Assembly (NCBI RefSeq): GCF_949628215.1
Contig: NC_134276.1
Location: forward strand, 8,397,690-8,461,689
DNA: 64,000 nucleotides
Origin: Phalacrocorax aristotelis
Taxonomy: Eukaryota; Chordata; Aves; Suliformes; Phalacrocoracidae
Reading direction: 5' to 3'
Shown here: positions 1 through 12,655 of the stretch, one piece after another
Numbering within the stretch: the stretch's first letter is position 1
Layout: every line of letters begins with the position of its first letter
Notes under the pieces: generated by a model
The model's input: only the letters and a program-made list of their open reading frames with translations
What the model was told of the DNA's origin: nothing
The model's database searches: none
Position numbers and translations under genes: made by a program

Positions 1-3000
1 ATGCGACAGAGCATCTCACCCTATACCAAAATCCGAACCTCTCTGAACTGGAAGCAACTTTTAAAGAATAAAAGAAACTTTCTTTTGTTATTGTCTGAAA
101 AAAATATATATATACACATATTTCTGGCAGTTTCTGTCCAGTTGTATTAGCTCATTGCAATTCTTAAAGCTTTGCAGCTTTCTAAGCCTAGGAGTCCCCT
201 TTTTGGCTCTGCATGAAGGCAATATAGACATGGACAGCTCTAAAGTAGTGTTTCTGGGTAAGACTTTCACCTAGGCATTTTCCACCCCAAAGGAAAATGT
301 TTCTAAGCAAAGAGTGTTACAGCATGAGACACAAACTGTGATCTCTGGAATGAACTGTTACATTTTATTAAACTCAAATATAAAGCCTCCCTGTGCCGGC
401 AAGGAAATTATAACGTTCTATCCAAAAGGAGGTTTTAGCAATTGTTGTCAGAGAGGCAGTAGCTGTATAAGGTGAAATAACCTCCCAGTAAAACTCTACT
501 GGTGTTAACAAATTGTAAATTAGATACTGTGAGCACCTGCCCACTGCTGTAAATTGTTTGCTTTTGAACCTGGGTAAAAGGATAATGAGACCTGATGGTA
601 TAGTCTCATTACAAGCAAAAGGAGGATCTAATAGAATAATTGCATGAAACCAGAGACTAATGTCATGGCAACACCCATGAAGCAGGAAGCTGGAAGGTGC
701 TGTCAGGGGGCTACAGGTCACCTTCAGTTTTTGGTAAGAAAAGACCTCATGGTTTGGAGATGTGACGCTGCACTGGGATGAAATGAAGCTCTTCCATCCA
801 GCGGAGGATAGTGGCTGTCAGCAAACTGCTGCTACAGCAGAAAGGGGAGAGCTTGAGGACTCCGGCTGGGCATGGGGGCCAGGCTTGGGGGCAGAAACCT
901 GCCAGCTCAGGAGCAAAGTGATGAAACATCCGGCTGAATGGATAGGCAGGGAGTGCTGGGAACAGGCAGCCAAAGAGCAGTGCTGAAAAAGGCTGGGGAC
1001 TTCACAAGAAATGAGTGATTTGAATTATATCACTGGGTTATCACTCTGCCACGTTTCCAGTTTCACTTGAAAGTACATTGCTGCAGATACTTTGCCTAGT
1101 GCCTTGCAGTAGTCAAAAAAAAAGAAAAAAGGCAAACAAAATATTCAGCTGAGTCAAAAAATAGCAGAAAAATCTATAATTTCCTTTATATAACCTGATG
1201 CACATCCTCACCTGAAACACTCTGTTCTTTTCCAGCCCTGCTGTTGCAGAGAATGCAGTGGAAAGCAGAGCAACTGGGGACACGCAATGCAAATGCTTAA
1301 TGGCACGTAGGAAAAGAGCTGAGAAGATTGGGATGGCTGGGTTAGAGAGAAGACAGTGTGTACAAAACATGATGTAGATGAAATGATGACTCAGACTTGA
1401 GCAGGTAAATTTATCTCCAGAGTGCCATAAACTGGAACAAGAGAATCTCTGATGACATTTATGGAGCACTTCTGAGGAATGGGCTACTAGTGGTATAAAG
1501 CAAAATTAGTTAAAGCTAAATATCCTGGGAGAAACAGCTCATCAGGATTTTCACATGCTATCAACCACAATACCCACACTTATATTAAATTACAAAATTC
1601 AAAATATAAAGAGATAAAAATAGAAATAAATTTAAAATAATTAAAAGTTAAAATAAGTAATAAAATAGAAGTAGAAAGAAAGAGATCTTACCCAATTAGG
1701 GTACAAGACTCTCTCAGGATGAAAAGATTAGATGGAAATCAGGGTACTGAGCAATTGCTTCCATGTTTTCCAATAATGGATTTCAGTGATAAACTTAAGA
1801 ATTTTTCTTCCAGAAGAAAATCATTACAATGTGCAGGGTCAGTACTATTAAAATACACCATTGAGCTTGGCTGTGGAAGACGATTCTGGGTAGTTAGCTG
1901 TGATGCCATTTGAGATGTGGCTTTCAGTAGTGATTTTTCTGTACCGCCTGAGCTTCTGTGTACAATCCTTTTCTACACAAAAGCAGCTGTACGCAGGATA
2001 CCCACACAGGCAGACAAAAGAACCTCTCATGCACGATCATTTTTTCAATTGCAATGAGATATGCTCAAAACAACTGTTGCACAGCTCTGCTTGGCTATCT
2101 GGAAGGTCAGCAAGAGCAAATCTGCCCACACTCCTCCTTCCCAAGGGCACCAGGGCTCCTAAAGACCTCACACTTCTGCCCCTGCAAATCGCAGTTGCTT
2201 CACACACGGTGACAGCACTGCCCATCCTATGGACAGAACAACGTCCATCAGCCTTGTCGTTGCTGTGCTTCGGAGCTGTGACCTGTGTCACCGTACATCC
2301 ACACACAGATGAGGTGGATGAGTGGCATCATTCCTTAGGTTTCAGCTCCTAGGTAGAGCCTTTCTGACTTTTTGGATGGGGCCATTTCAGAGAGCCAGTA
2401 GACTGCAATTAACAGTAGCAATAATAATAGTAAGAAAGCTAAAAGCAATTGTCATTGGAAATACAGCCTATCGGTATATCAAAGTGCAAGTAGCAACACT
2501 CATCAAAGCAACAAGCAATCAAGATACAGATGCATAATGAGCTGCTGCTCATGACTCAGCCATAGACTGATGGATGGCTCTCAGCCCATTAGAAAATATG
2601 AAGTTAAAAGTGCTTGTTTCAACCCCTCTGAAAGTGTTTACTTACATAAAAGCAGGAGATATGTGCTAATAGAATTTATTTCACATTCGCAATGGCCTGA
2701 GAGTACACATTTTCTGCAGCTAATCAGATGAGCAATATCTTGGCAAATCTTGGCAAATCACCCAGTGCCTTGTGACAGACACTGTGCAGATCCAGACATG
2801 CAGACCTGGCTCTGGGTATTGGACTTCCCAAAGTCCCCTGATGGCTCACTCCACAGTTTGAGACTAGTTCCAACCCAAAATCAAGCAGAACTCAGCTCTG
2901 ATTTGGGCTGAACACTCCTGTCATCACCTTTGGAGATATTCACATCCAGCGTTGTGGTTCAGGTCCATTTGGGAGAAAACATAAGGAAGGATTTATCGAG

Positions 3001-6000
3001 AGTTGCTATTAGAGGAACTGGCAGCAAGACTGGCAGGATCCTTCTGCTGTCACTAAGCCTTGACAAGCTGGCAGGAAGCAAGTGTAGCTGTGATTAAATG
3101 ACAAAACAGAGAAGCTCTTTTTTTATTTTAATCACTGAATTTTGTAGTATAGGCCTGAAAGGAACCCGAAGAACAGTTCTCTGAAGTCCACTGCTTTAAC
3201 TGATCACACAGCTTTGTGTCAGCAGAGGCTGCAGTAGGGAGAAAAGTCCCATCCCACCCCATCCCATCCTACTGACCCTGTGCCACAGGATGGTGTACGA
3301 ATATTTGGAAGTCAACCACATTGGCTGGAAACCCCAAACCTGATCTTTCTGAGACAGGGCAAGCCCAAGTGCTACCTGGGGCTGTGTTGTGAGAGTTAAC
3401 TCCAGATCCAGGAGCAGGCCTTTCCACTAGGGTTTTCCTTCCTTCACTGGGATCCACCAGCTTGGCTGTGCAGCTCTTTGTGCAGCTCTTTGGGGGCTGC
3501 ACAGGCTTTCTGAGCTCCAGTGCTCTTCCCCTCATCCTGGCCAAACTGGTCCTCCCCAGTCTTCATGTCTTCTCTCATCTGCCCATCTCAGCTTCTCTTC
3601 TCCGGTCCTACTTCCTATCCCCTCGGACACACAACCCACCCAAACTGCTGCTTTTTGAGGGTTCTTCTCTCAGTAGCATGGAAAAAACACACTTGTGTGG
3701 GCAGCACAGCAGCTAGCCTGGCTCCTGGCTCCTGTCCTTAATTGGTGCTGCCGTTTATCTACCTTTGCTCCACTGCATAACTATGCAACCACACCTTAAA
3801 ATCCCTTCTACAAATACGAGGGTCCCAAGGTTCAATAGTCTGCCCACATGTGATGTTCTGGACTCCCAAACCGCAATTTAGAGGGTTTAATCTTAACTCC
3901 CAAGTACCTCCATAGCCTGGCTCATCCCTCTGTTTCTTCTTGTTTTTTAGATAATCTAATCATGACCTCTTGGCGACCTCCTCTCTCACTGTCCTACATC
4001 TCCAGGCATTTGAGTAGTTAATTGTTATGCCAGAGGCTTCAAAAACTGCTTTTTGCTGTTAATCTCTGTGGCAACTCCCGCATTCATCATGTAAAAAGAC
4101 AGTGCAAGTCCCAGGGGCTGAAGCCAGTGTTGCCTTTTCTAGCCCAAGCATGAAGAGAGGCACTGCAGTGCACAGAGAAGCACTTCTCTTTGAGCTTACC
4201 TGCCTTATCAGAGCTGCTGAGTGTATAAAGTGAAGTCTAGCTTGACCTTATTTTTTCCCTTTCAGGTGATCTAACCTTCTCCTTGCCAGTGCTCCTCTCT
4301 CCCTCCTATCTATTCCTTTGCCTTGTCTTTTTTAGATGTAAATCTTTGGGGGTTGAGACTTGCCAACAAGATGTGCCCGATCTTAAGAAGATTCTTGAAA
4401 CATACTTGTGATTAAACAGTGATCAACCTGAGAAAATCATATAGTTTCTCACAAATGCTAAATAAAAAAGCCTCAGGGAGACAGCTCAAACACCAGACCC
4501 TGGATCCTCCCCACTGCTCAGCTACTGCCTCTGTCCCTGGCCCTATTTTGGACAATCCCTGCTGTCTCCAAAACATATCTCCTGAAGACAGCCACTAGCA
4601 TTTTGAGACTGTTTTATAATCTGGTTCTTTCTCAGGATGCCATTACTCAGCCAGTGTGTCCTCCCAGGAGCTAAGTGTCGTTGAAAAAGTGAGAATTTGC
4701 AGTGGGGATGGACAAGTTACAGGTCTAGGCTTAAAAAAAATAGACTATATTCATTTGAATTTGTATGCAAATGGTTGGAGAAGACTCCAAGCAAAACCTC
4801 TACATGGAGGCAGACACTCACAAAGTGTCTACTACGATGACAAGACATTTCTTACTCTAGCAGAGCTCCTCATTCAGCACAACTCTTCCTGTGATGTGTT
4901 GCCACTGTTACCAGACTGCAGTGACACTGCTTTAAAGCTCCTGCCTTCAAATAAATGCAGCTGCTGTCTGAGGGTGATAATAGCACAAATCAGATCACAT
5001 TTGATTACAGTACCTATCTTTAGCATATTCCAGGGGCTACTAAAATCAGAAGGATTAGGAAATTCATAAACTTTGCATCATGGTATCCATGTAGCATTGG
5101 AGCACTGCCTTCAGGTAAATGCATAGACCTCAGCTGGCAGCCCCACTCTTTCTGAAGGCTGTGGCAAGTCTCTTACATGCTCTGAAGAGCTTAGACATTC
5201 TGGATTAGTAATAGCATAATGCTATGTATTTTAGAAGTTTGTAGAAAATATTCAGCAATTTGGATGAGAAAGAGAGGGTGAAAGATCTCTGTGTATCAGA
5301 GTAACAAAAGCCTAAATAATACAGCAGATTGATAAGCTCATGAGCAATGTCTTCAAAAAATCACCAAAAGTGCCAAGGCAGGCTAATCAGTTTTGTTGCA
5401 CTCAAAGATGTTTCAAAGAACTTGATGTGAAGGCAACCACGTGAAGCCAGCAACACTTCTGGGAGCCTAGGAGAAAAATTGAATGTGGTTTTTTTCAGGA
5501 TGAGAAGAGGAAAGAGGACACATATTTATGCTCTACATGTTTCCATGTTGACTGCATGACTACATAACAGATTCAGATATGTGCAGTGGAAAATTTTGTA
5601 TGGGCCTCCCCCAGAGGTTCCTGTCTGTTTTGGCAACTTTGCCACTGAAGTGTCCCCCACACCACTCCCATCACTTTCCTTCATTGAGCATCACTGAGCA
5701 GTTCTGGACTCTTTTGCACTTACAGAGGTATTTCTGAATTACCCACCGCTGGACCGTCTGGGCTGCACGTTATCCATGCCACGGGTGCCAAGCGAGGGTA
5801 TGTTGAAGAGTACATATTAGCTCACACATTGCTCCACAGAAACAAGGGCTGGTTTTCATATATCTGCTTCCTTGTGGTGCACAGTTGGCATTAATACACC
5901 TGTTGGACGCAAGCTGGTTTCACACAGGGCTCCCTGGCCTTTGAAACTGTGATCAGTCACCGTGCAGGCTGCCTAGGCAGAGTCAGCTGTTGGCTATAAC

Positions 6001-9000
6001 ACGACTGCATTTCAGATCCAGTAACTCCGGGGCGCTGGGCCCATCTTCAAAGATTTTCCTGACCTTTGAGGTGGTCACTAAGGCCACCAAAGATACATTT
6101 TGCAGATGTTTCAGACCTAATCAACAATTTCATTTTACCACAGGCAGCTAAAAATACAAGGTCGAGAGTTTGCCAGAGTTAACGCCTCTCATCCAGTTGG
6201 CATTAAGTAAGAAACAATGCAAAATCACATCCTGTGCTGTTTGTTACTTAATGCATACATATTATACTGGACTGTTACCATGATTCATTTCCTTTGTCAA
6301 CCCTCCCTCTCTCATTTGATTTATCTTGTTTTATGCTGCGCAGTGGCATGTAGTAAGCATAAAAAGCCCCCAGTGAATACAGGCTGACTGGTTAGGTAGA
6401 AGAAGAAGGTTATTACAAGGACTGGTAGAAGTTTAGGCTGTAACTCCTGTGGAGATGGCACCTGTCTCGTCAACACTGTATGGAAGATAATAAGGAATAA
6501 ACAAATGTATCTGCTGAAATAGATGGGCAGTTTGGGGTTGGTTTTTTTCCCACAAAAATAAATGAAATGGTTTGGAAATAGCATGAAGGGATATGAAGAT
6601 GTAGTCCTTCAGCTCTGGAAGAAAATTTAGCTGCCAGACTGAGCTAAAAAGGCAAGCTGGACAGCTTAGAAATAGCTATGGTTAATCTCAAGTGGGATTT
6701 TATCTAGTGGCCAGGGCAAAGGAAAGGGAGGCAGAACAACAGCTTTATGTTTCTATTCTGCAAGGTGAATTGTTGTGTGAAAACTGAAAGGTCTGCACCA
6801 GCAGAGCTATCTTGGCACAGTGAGTCCTAGAGACAAGTAAGCTTTCCTGCTGGCCTACCTTAATGAAGGATTCAGTCTTGAACACAGAAGTCCAAAACCC
6901 CGGCGACTGTACTCAGCAGAAAGGTAGGCCTCCAGGCTTACCAAAGAGCCACTTCGAGCTTGCAAACCCTAAGGAGAAGGCAGAGCTCACCAGGAGCGCA
7001 AGCTCCCTGTCCATCAGTCTCCAGTACGTGATAAGGCACAGACTATCAGCTATCATGCACTAATCATTTCCATAATTATTAGATGGGGGTGAATGCTCCT
7101 AATGCTTTCTTCCTGTGGGGCAATTATATCTTGGAACTGGCTTGTTGCTTACACAGATAGTTTCATTTTTGGAAAGAAAAGGATTTACCTGTTTTGTGCT
7201 TAAATAAATGGCATCTGCCATTCAGTATGCTAAACACTAGCTGTGGAACGCAACAGATTTATGATTTACACAGCTTTCTCTATTTCTTCAATGTTAGTCA
7301 CTGGCTGTGCAAAAAGGTAGCTCAGAAACCGTTATTTTTTCAAATAATTATTATAATTGGATTATTCCCAATGTGAATTACTCACTAAAAGGTTCCCTTC
7401 CTTGCATGAAAGTATGTTTTTCTTCTGCTTATTGCCAATGAATAAGCCTTAGGAAAATGTATGAATCTTAAAGGGAGTGAAGGAAAATTAAAAAGAAGCC
7501 AGCTAGTTTGGATCCAGAATTGAAACAGCCTGAAATCCAAGCAGGTTTGGATTCTGGATTTTCATGTGTGCTCATCCGTTGTAGGCAGTATTCCTTTATT
7601 TGTAAAAGAATAGAGGCAATCTGGACTAGAAAATGCCTTCTTGGAAACTATTTTTATAATGATCCTTAAGGAAGAGTGAATTCTTGCTGTGCAATTTGCA
7701 AGATAAGTGCATCTGAAGCAATCCACTGATAAAACAGCATGATGAAAGGTGGCAGTGAGTGATTGACTTCACGCTAGCCCACAATGTCAGAAGCAGCTCA
7801 GGTAACTATAAATATATTATTCTAGAAGAATAAATATTAATTTTTAGGGACACCACTGTTTCTCCAGTTGCGCACATGCACACTCAGCTGAGAAATACTG
7901 GAGACAGAGTCAGGAGATTAGAACTCCCCCAGGGGAGAACTGTTCCCAAAAATCCTAGCCCAAGCCATCTCACTTTGGGCAAGGTGGGAGCCGTCAGTGA
8001 AGAGATCACAAAAGACCAACTAAAATAAAGGCTGGTGCATGTGGCTTCACATGTTCCATCTCACCACATGACTACAGTAGGTGGGCTCCAGCCATACAGC
8101 AGCTCCTGGGACAGGGCAGCTTCACAACCGGGCAGGCGCCACTGGTTACAAGGGCTATCAAAAACAGTGCAAGGTTTACTGACCACATCCCGTGTAGGAA
8201 ACACGCAGACTCCACCTGTGGAAGACTTCTGTAAGGAATCAGCAGGGCCATTGCTGCTTCCCTCTGACAGGGAGGGAGTGCTGCTACTCCCCGGCTTCCA
8301 CAGCTGGGACTGCACCAGAAAAGCAGCAGAGCCACTCATGCCACTCCTTTAAAACCAGAAAGCCACTTACCTAACCCCAAATTCCTGAGGAGTGACTTTG
8401 CCTAGTCGGGGATTTGTTTAGCCATATACCACTTGCCTGATGAGTTCCTGTAAGTGTTACTCATGCCATTGGGAGATCTGCAGAGGTGTCACGGCCCGCA
8501 ACCCAGATCAAAAGAGCTGGGACGCAGCGTGGTCACCCTTCACAAATGGAAGCTGTGGCTCCCACTTGTCTGCTATTATATAAGGAGATCGTGATTTGAC
8601 ATGTTTGGCTTTCATGCCTTGCTCACAAGGTCACCCTTCCTTCCGAGTCAGTGAATTTCTGGAACCAATTGATTTTTCTAAAGTGCAGCCTTGCACTAAG
8701 CAGGTTGGTTTGATTTTGTTTATTTGGAACTTTTTTTCCTATTCAGGAGTTGCCTCCATTCCAGCTTCATCCTGGTGACCTTTAAAATCACCACACACTA
8801 CGGAGAATGAGATACTTGTTCTTCCTCTCAGTGCCTCAGTGGACACAATCCCATGTCATTTTTTTTTCCTCAGTGTCATTGCTGGTCTAAGCACAGCCTG
8901 ACACTGACTCCTCATTCATGTCTCCAAGGCACCCCTTCGTTTGTGTCAATATGCCACGTAAGGGCTGTCTGGGTTCAGCCAGTGAGCTGAACTCCCACCA

Positions 9001-10169
9001 CTGAAGTTTTGTGGCCCCACAAATAATTGCCACCACAATGCAGAGGTAAGGCTGGGGGAAAGAGCTCCTCCACCTTGCCTGGCAGCTCACAAATCTGTAG
9101 CAGCAATAGATCCTGAGAGATCAAAAACTCTCTTCATGCTTTTTAGGAATACCATCATACGCTGTACTGTGCATGCCACACCTAAATGTAACATTACCAT
9201 CCCGGCAAACAGTTGGGCCTACTGAATTTAAATTTTAAATTCACCCGGAGATATGCTGTTGAGTTACCACCTTATTAAGTCTACAGTGTCAAACTTCTGT
9301 CTTTGGAAGACAGAATATTATCAAGTTTCCAATTCCTTGGAGTTTCAGCCCAACATCGGAGGTATGAGGCCAACAGACAGCCCTGTGCACCAAATGGAGC
9401 TATGCAGTATGCCACAGACATGCAGAAAAATCCCCCATGTCCAGAAGAATAAAGAAGTTCTATGCAGACAGTTCCAAAATTGTCATACAAGTTAGAGCAA
9501 CCTTTCTATTTGACTGATTTCCAGAATTAGAAAGAAAAGCCCTGATTCCACCCTGGAGGATTTGTTCAAAAGACAGAGAATGTCAAAATCAAACTGATTT
9601 ACTACAGAGGAGATTAACGGGTAAAGACCACGGATAATAGATAGGGGAGTTCATCGATCAGACAAGGGGAAAAAATACACTGCTGAAGGAATCCTTTCTT
9701 GTGCTGAGGACAGGAAGAAAGACAGACCTTGCAGCTATTATTCTCTCCTTTAAGTACAACTACTTCAGTGTCAAGATATGTGAGCAGGGTAGTTTTCAGC
9801 CATGGGCCTCTCCAGAGAACTGAAAGCTGTTGTTAGGAGATGACTTTCAAACTCCTACTTGAGTTTGTCTAATACAACATAATATATAATGAATAGACCC
9901 ATGTAAATTTTAACAGGAGACTGACTATATATAGTACCTTATAGCCCTGTGTGTGCATCAGCAATTTTCTCTTACAAATTCCTACTTTCAAACTCTTTCT
10001 GTGACTATAATTTTTACCACCCATGGCTTTGCAGATTTGTGTGTGCTGATTCACCTTTATGTGCCTATATGTGTGTATATGCATACACACATATTTACAG
10101 AGGAAAACCTCACAGTCATCGTGCATGTACTGTGACAGAATAGTAACAAAAGTATCATATTCCTGGAAA
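1..10169. other. Intergenic, no gene recognised
   Basis: About 10 kb without a frame that resembles a known protein, without splice-bounded exons, and without clear transposons apart from the A-rich tract near 1.6 kb. The longest frames (2.0 kb, 150 codons; 4.7 kb, 137 codons) have mixed composition and look like chance. It may include DNA downstream of DLG2, but nothing in the sequence proves it. Confidence 0.6.
1585..1685. repeat. A-rich low-complexity tract
   Basis: About 100 bases almost free of G and C, made of AAAT/TAAAA words and ending in AGAAAGAAAGAG. Low complexity; no coding signal. Confidence 0.85.
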
Positions 10170-10536
10170 CTACTTCCAAACACATATATGAATGATAAGA
10201 ATGTGATTGGGGGCAGTCAGCATGGGTTTAGGAAGAGGAAAACATGCTTGATGAATCTGACAGCCTTCTATGATGAAACGACTAGTGTGGTGGATGGAAA
10301 GGAGCTGACATTGTTTAATCTTGACTTTAGTTACACTTTCAACACTGACTCTCATTACATCATCATAGACAAACAGAAGAAATACAGGCTAGATAAATGG
10401 ACAGTAAAGTGGACTGGAAACTGGCTAAACAAGTAGGCTCAGAAGGTTCTGATCAGCAGTATGAAGTCCATCTGGCCAGTCGCTAGTGGTGTACCCCAGG
10501 AACTGGCATGGGGGTAAGACTATTTAACATCATCAG
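10170..10536 (+). mobile_element. Older CR1 LINE, 5' part (interrupted)
   Basis: A diverged CR1 reverse-transcriptase fragment: IGGSQHGFRKRKTCLMNLTA, then a motif-A-like LDFSYTFNTD and the start of motif B (GVPQ) with damage after it. It stops at 10536 inside a LFNII codon run, where a younger CR1 begins. The missing downstream part resumes at 12401. Several stops and a small loss in motif B show that it is dead. Confidence 0.85.
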
Positions 10537-12395
10537 ATGCGGAGATGCGATGAGGAAGGCCAAGGCCCACTTAGAATTAAATCTGGCATGGCATGTCAAA
10601 GATAACAAGAGGGGCTTCTTTAAATATATCAGCAGTAAAAGGAAGGCTGGGGATACAAGTGGGCACAAGCCCACTGCTGAACAAGGAAGGGGCTCTGGTG
10701 ACACAGGATGCAGAGAAGGCAGAGTTACTAAATGCCGCCTTTGCCTCGGTCTTTACTGCTAAGGCTGGCCCTCAGGCATCTCAGCCCCCAGAGGAGAGAG
10801 AAAAAATCTGGAGAAAGACTGGGTCACAGATCACCTATGCAAACTGGATCCTCACAAATCCATGGGCCCCGATGGGATGCACCCACGAGTGCTGAGGGAG
10901 CTGGCAGATGTTCTTGTTGAGACACTCTCCATCATCTTTGAAAGGTCGGGGAGGACAGGAGAGGTGCCTGAGGACTGGATGAAAGCAAATGTCACTCCAA
11001 TCTTCGAAAAGGGAAAGAAGGAGGACCCGGGAAACTACAGGCCAGTCAGCCTCACCTCCATCCCTGGAAAGGTGATGGAGCAGTTCATCCTGGAGGTCAT
11101 CTCCAGGCATGTAGAGGACAAGAAGGTTATCAGAAACAGTCAACATGGATTCACCAAGGGGAGATCATGCTTGACCAACCTGATAGCCTTCTATGATGGC
11201 GTGACTCGCTGGGTCAATGAAGGGAGAGCAGTGGATGTTGTCTATATTGACTTCAGTAAGGCATTTGACACTGTCTCCCATAGCATCCTCACAGGCAAGC
11301 TAAGGAAATGTGGGTTGGATGAGTGGACAGAGAAGAGGATAGAGAACTGGCTCAACAACAGAACTCAGAGGGTCATCATCAATGGAGCAGGGTCTGGATG
11401 GAGGCCAGTCACTAGTGGTGCTCCCCAGGGCTCTGTGCTGGGTCCAGTCCTGTTCAACAGATTCATCAATGACCTGGACGAAGGGATAGACCGTAACCTC
11501 AGCCAGTTCGCTGATGATACCCAGCTGGGAGGAGCGGCTGATACACCACAAGGCTGTGCTGCCATCCAGCGAGACCTGGACAGGTTGGAGAGCTGGGCCG
11601 AGGGGAACCTCATGAAATTCAACAAGAGCAAGTGCAAGGTCCTGCCCCTGGGGAGGAACAACCCCAGGCACCAGCACAGGCTGGGGGATGAACTGCTGGA
11701 AAGCGGCTCTGTTGAGAAGGACCTGGGAGTGCTGGGGGACAGCAAGGTGACCCTGAGCCAGCACTGTGCCCTTGAGGCCAAGGCGACCAACGGTATCCTG
11801 GGTGCATTAAAAGGAGTGTGGCCAGCAGGTCGAGGGAGGTTATCCTCCCCGTCTACTCTGCCCTAGTGAGACCACATTTAGAGTGCTATGTCCAGTTCTG
11901 GGCTCCCCTGGTCAAGAAAGACAGGGAACTGCTTGAGCAAGTCCAGCGGAGAGCTACCAAAGTGATCAGGGGGCTGGAGCATCTCCCTTATGAGGAAAGG
12001 CTGAGAGACCTGGGTTTGTTCAGCCTGGAAAAGAGAAGACTGAGGGGGGATCTCATCAATTCTTATAAATATCTGCAGGGTAGGTGGCAAGAGGATGGGG
12101 CTAGACTTTTTTCAGTGGTGCCCAATGACAGGCCAAGGGATAATGGGCTCAAGTTGGAAGACAGGAAGTTCCACCTAGACATGAGAAGAAATTCCTTTGC
12201 TGTGCGGGTGCCAGAGCAGGGGCACAGGCTTCCCAGGGAGGCTGTGGGGTCCCTTCCCTGGAGACATTCACACCCTGCCTGGACGCGTTCCTGTGCCCCC
12301 TGCTCTGGGTGTGCCTGCTCAAGCAGGGGGTGGGACGGGATGATCTCCAGAGGTCCCTTCCAACCCCTGCCATTCTGCGATTCTGTGATTCTGTG
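10537..12395 (+). mobile_element. Younger CR1 LINE nested in the older one
   Basis: About 1.86 kb of CR1 ORF2 from upstream of the reverse transcriptase to the 3' end, inserted in the same orientation. It begins in AMRKAKAHLELNLA and ends in the tail CATTCTGCGATTCTGTG plus ATTCTGTG. RT motif A (YIDFSKAFDT, near 11245), motif B ([11 protein letters not shown], near 11425) and motif C (FADD, 11507-11518) are intact. Frame breaks near 10655, 10850 and 11815 split the coding region, so it cannot make a full ORF2, and ORF1 and the endonuclease are absent. The 334-codon frame at 10862-11866 and the frame at 11818-12396 are its two main pieces. Confidence 0.95.
10862..11866 (+). pseudogene. CR1 reverse transcriptase fragment (younger nested CR1)
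   Basis: A 334-codon frame carrying the palm of a LINE reverse transcriptase. NYRPVSLTSIPGK sits near residue 59, motif A (IDFSKAFD) near 128, [11 protein letters not shown] near 188 and FADDTQL near 216. The last ~15 residues are out of frame, because a small indel near 11815 shifts the thumb/C-terminal part into the next frame (from 11818). No endonuclease is encoded upstream. It is repeat-derived, not a host gene. Confidence 0.92.
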
Positions 12396-12400
12396 ATCAG

Positions 12401-12655
12401 CAACCTGGATGATGGGACACACTACACCCTGAGCAAGTTTGCAGATGATAAAGCACGAGTTGTTGATAACACCAACAGTTGCACTGTCATTCATAGAGGG
12501 ACCTTGACAGGATGGGCAAATGGGACAACAGAAAACTCATTGAAGTTTAACTCAGGGAAACAGAAAGTCCTGTCCCAGGGGTGGGATAGTGCCAGGCACC
12601 AGTACTTGCTGGGGGCCAGCTGGCTGGAAAGAACAATGCTCCTGAAAGGTGACTA
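12401..12655 (+). mobile_element. Older CR1 LINE, 3' part (continuation)
   Basis: Encodes [17 protein letters not shown] and the following region of CR1 RT, exactly where the fragment ending at 10536 left off. It retains FADD but has lost the next residues, then fades out before the 3' UTR. Confidence 0.85.

Noticed and set aside
1900..2352. 150-codon frame on the + strand
   Set aside because: Low-complexity mixed residues, no domain, overlapped by equal-sized frames in other phases; fits chance.
4656..5069. 137-codon frame on the + strand
   Set aside because: No family resemblance and no splice or promoter context.
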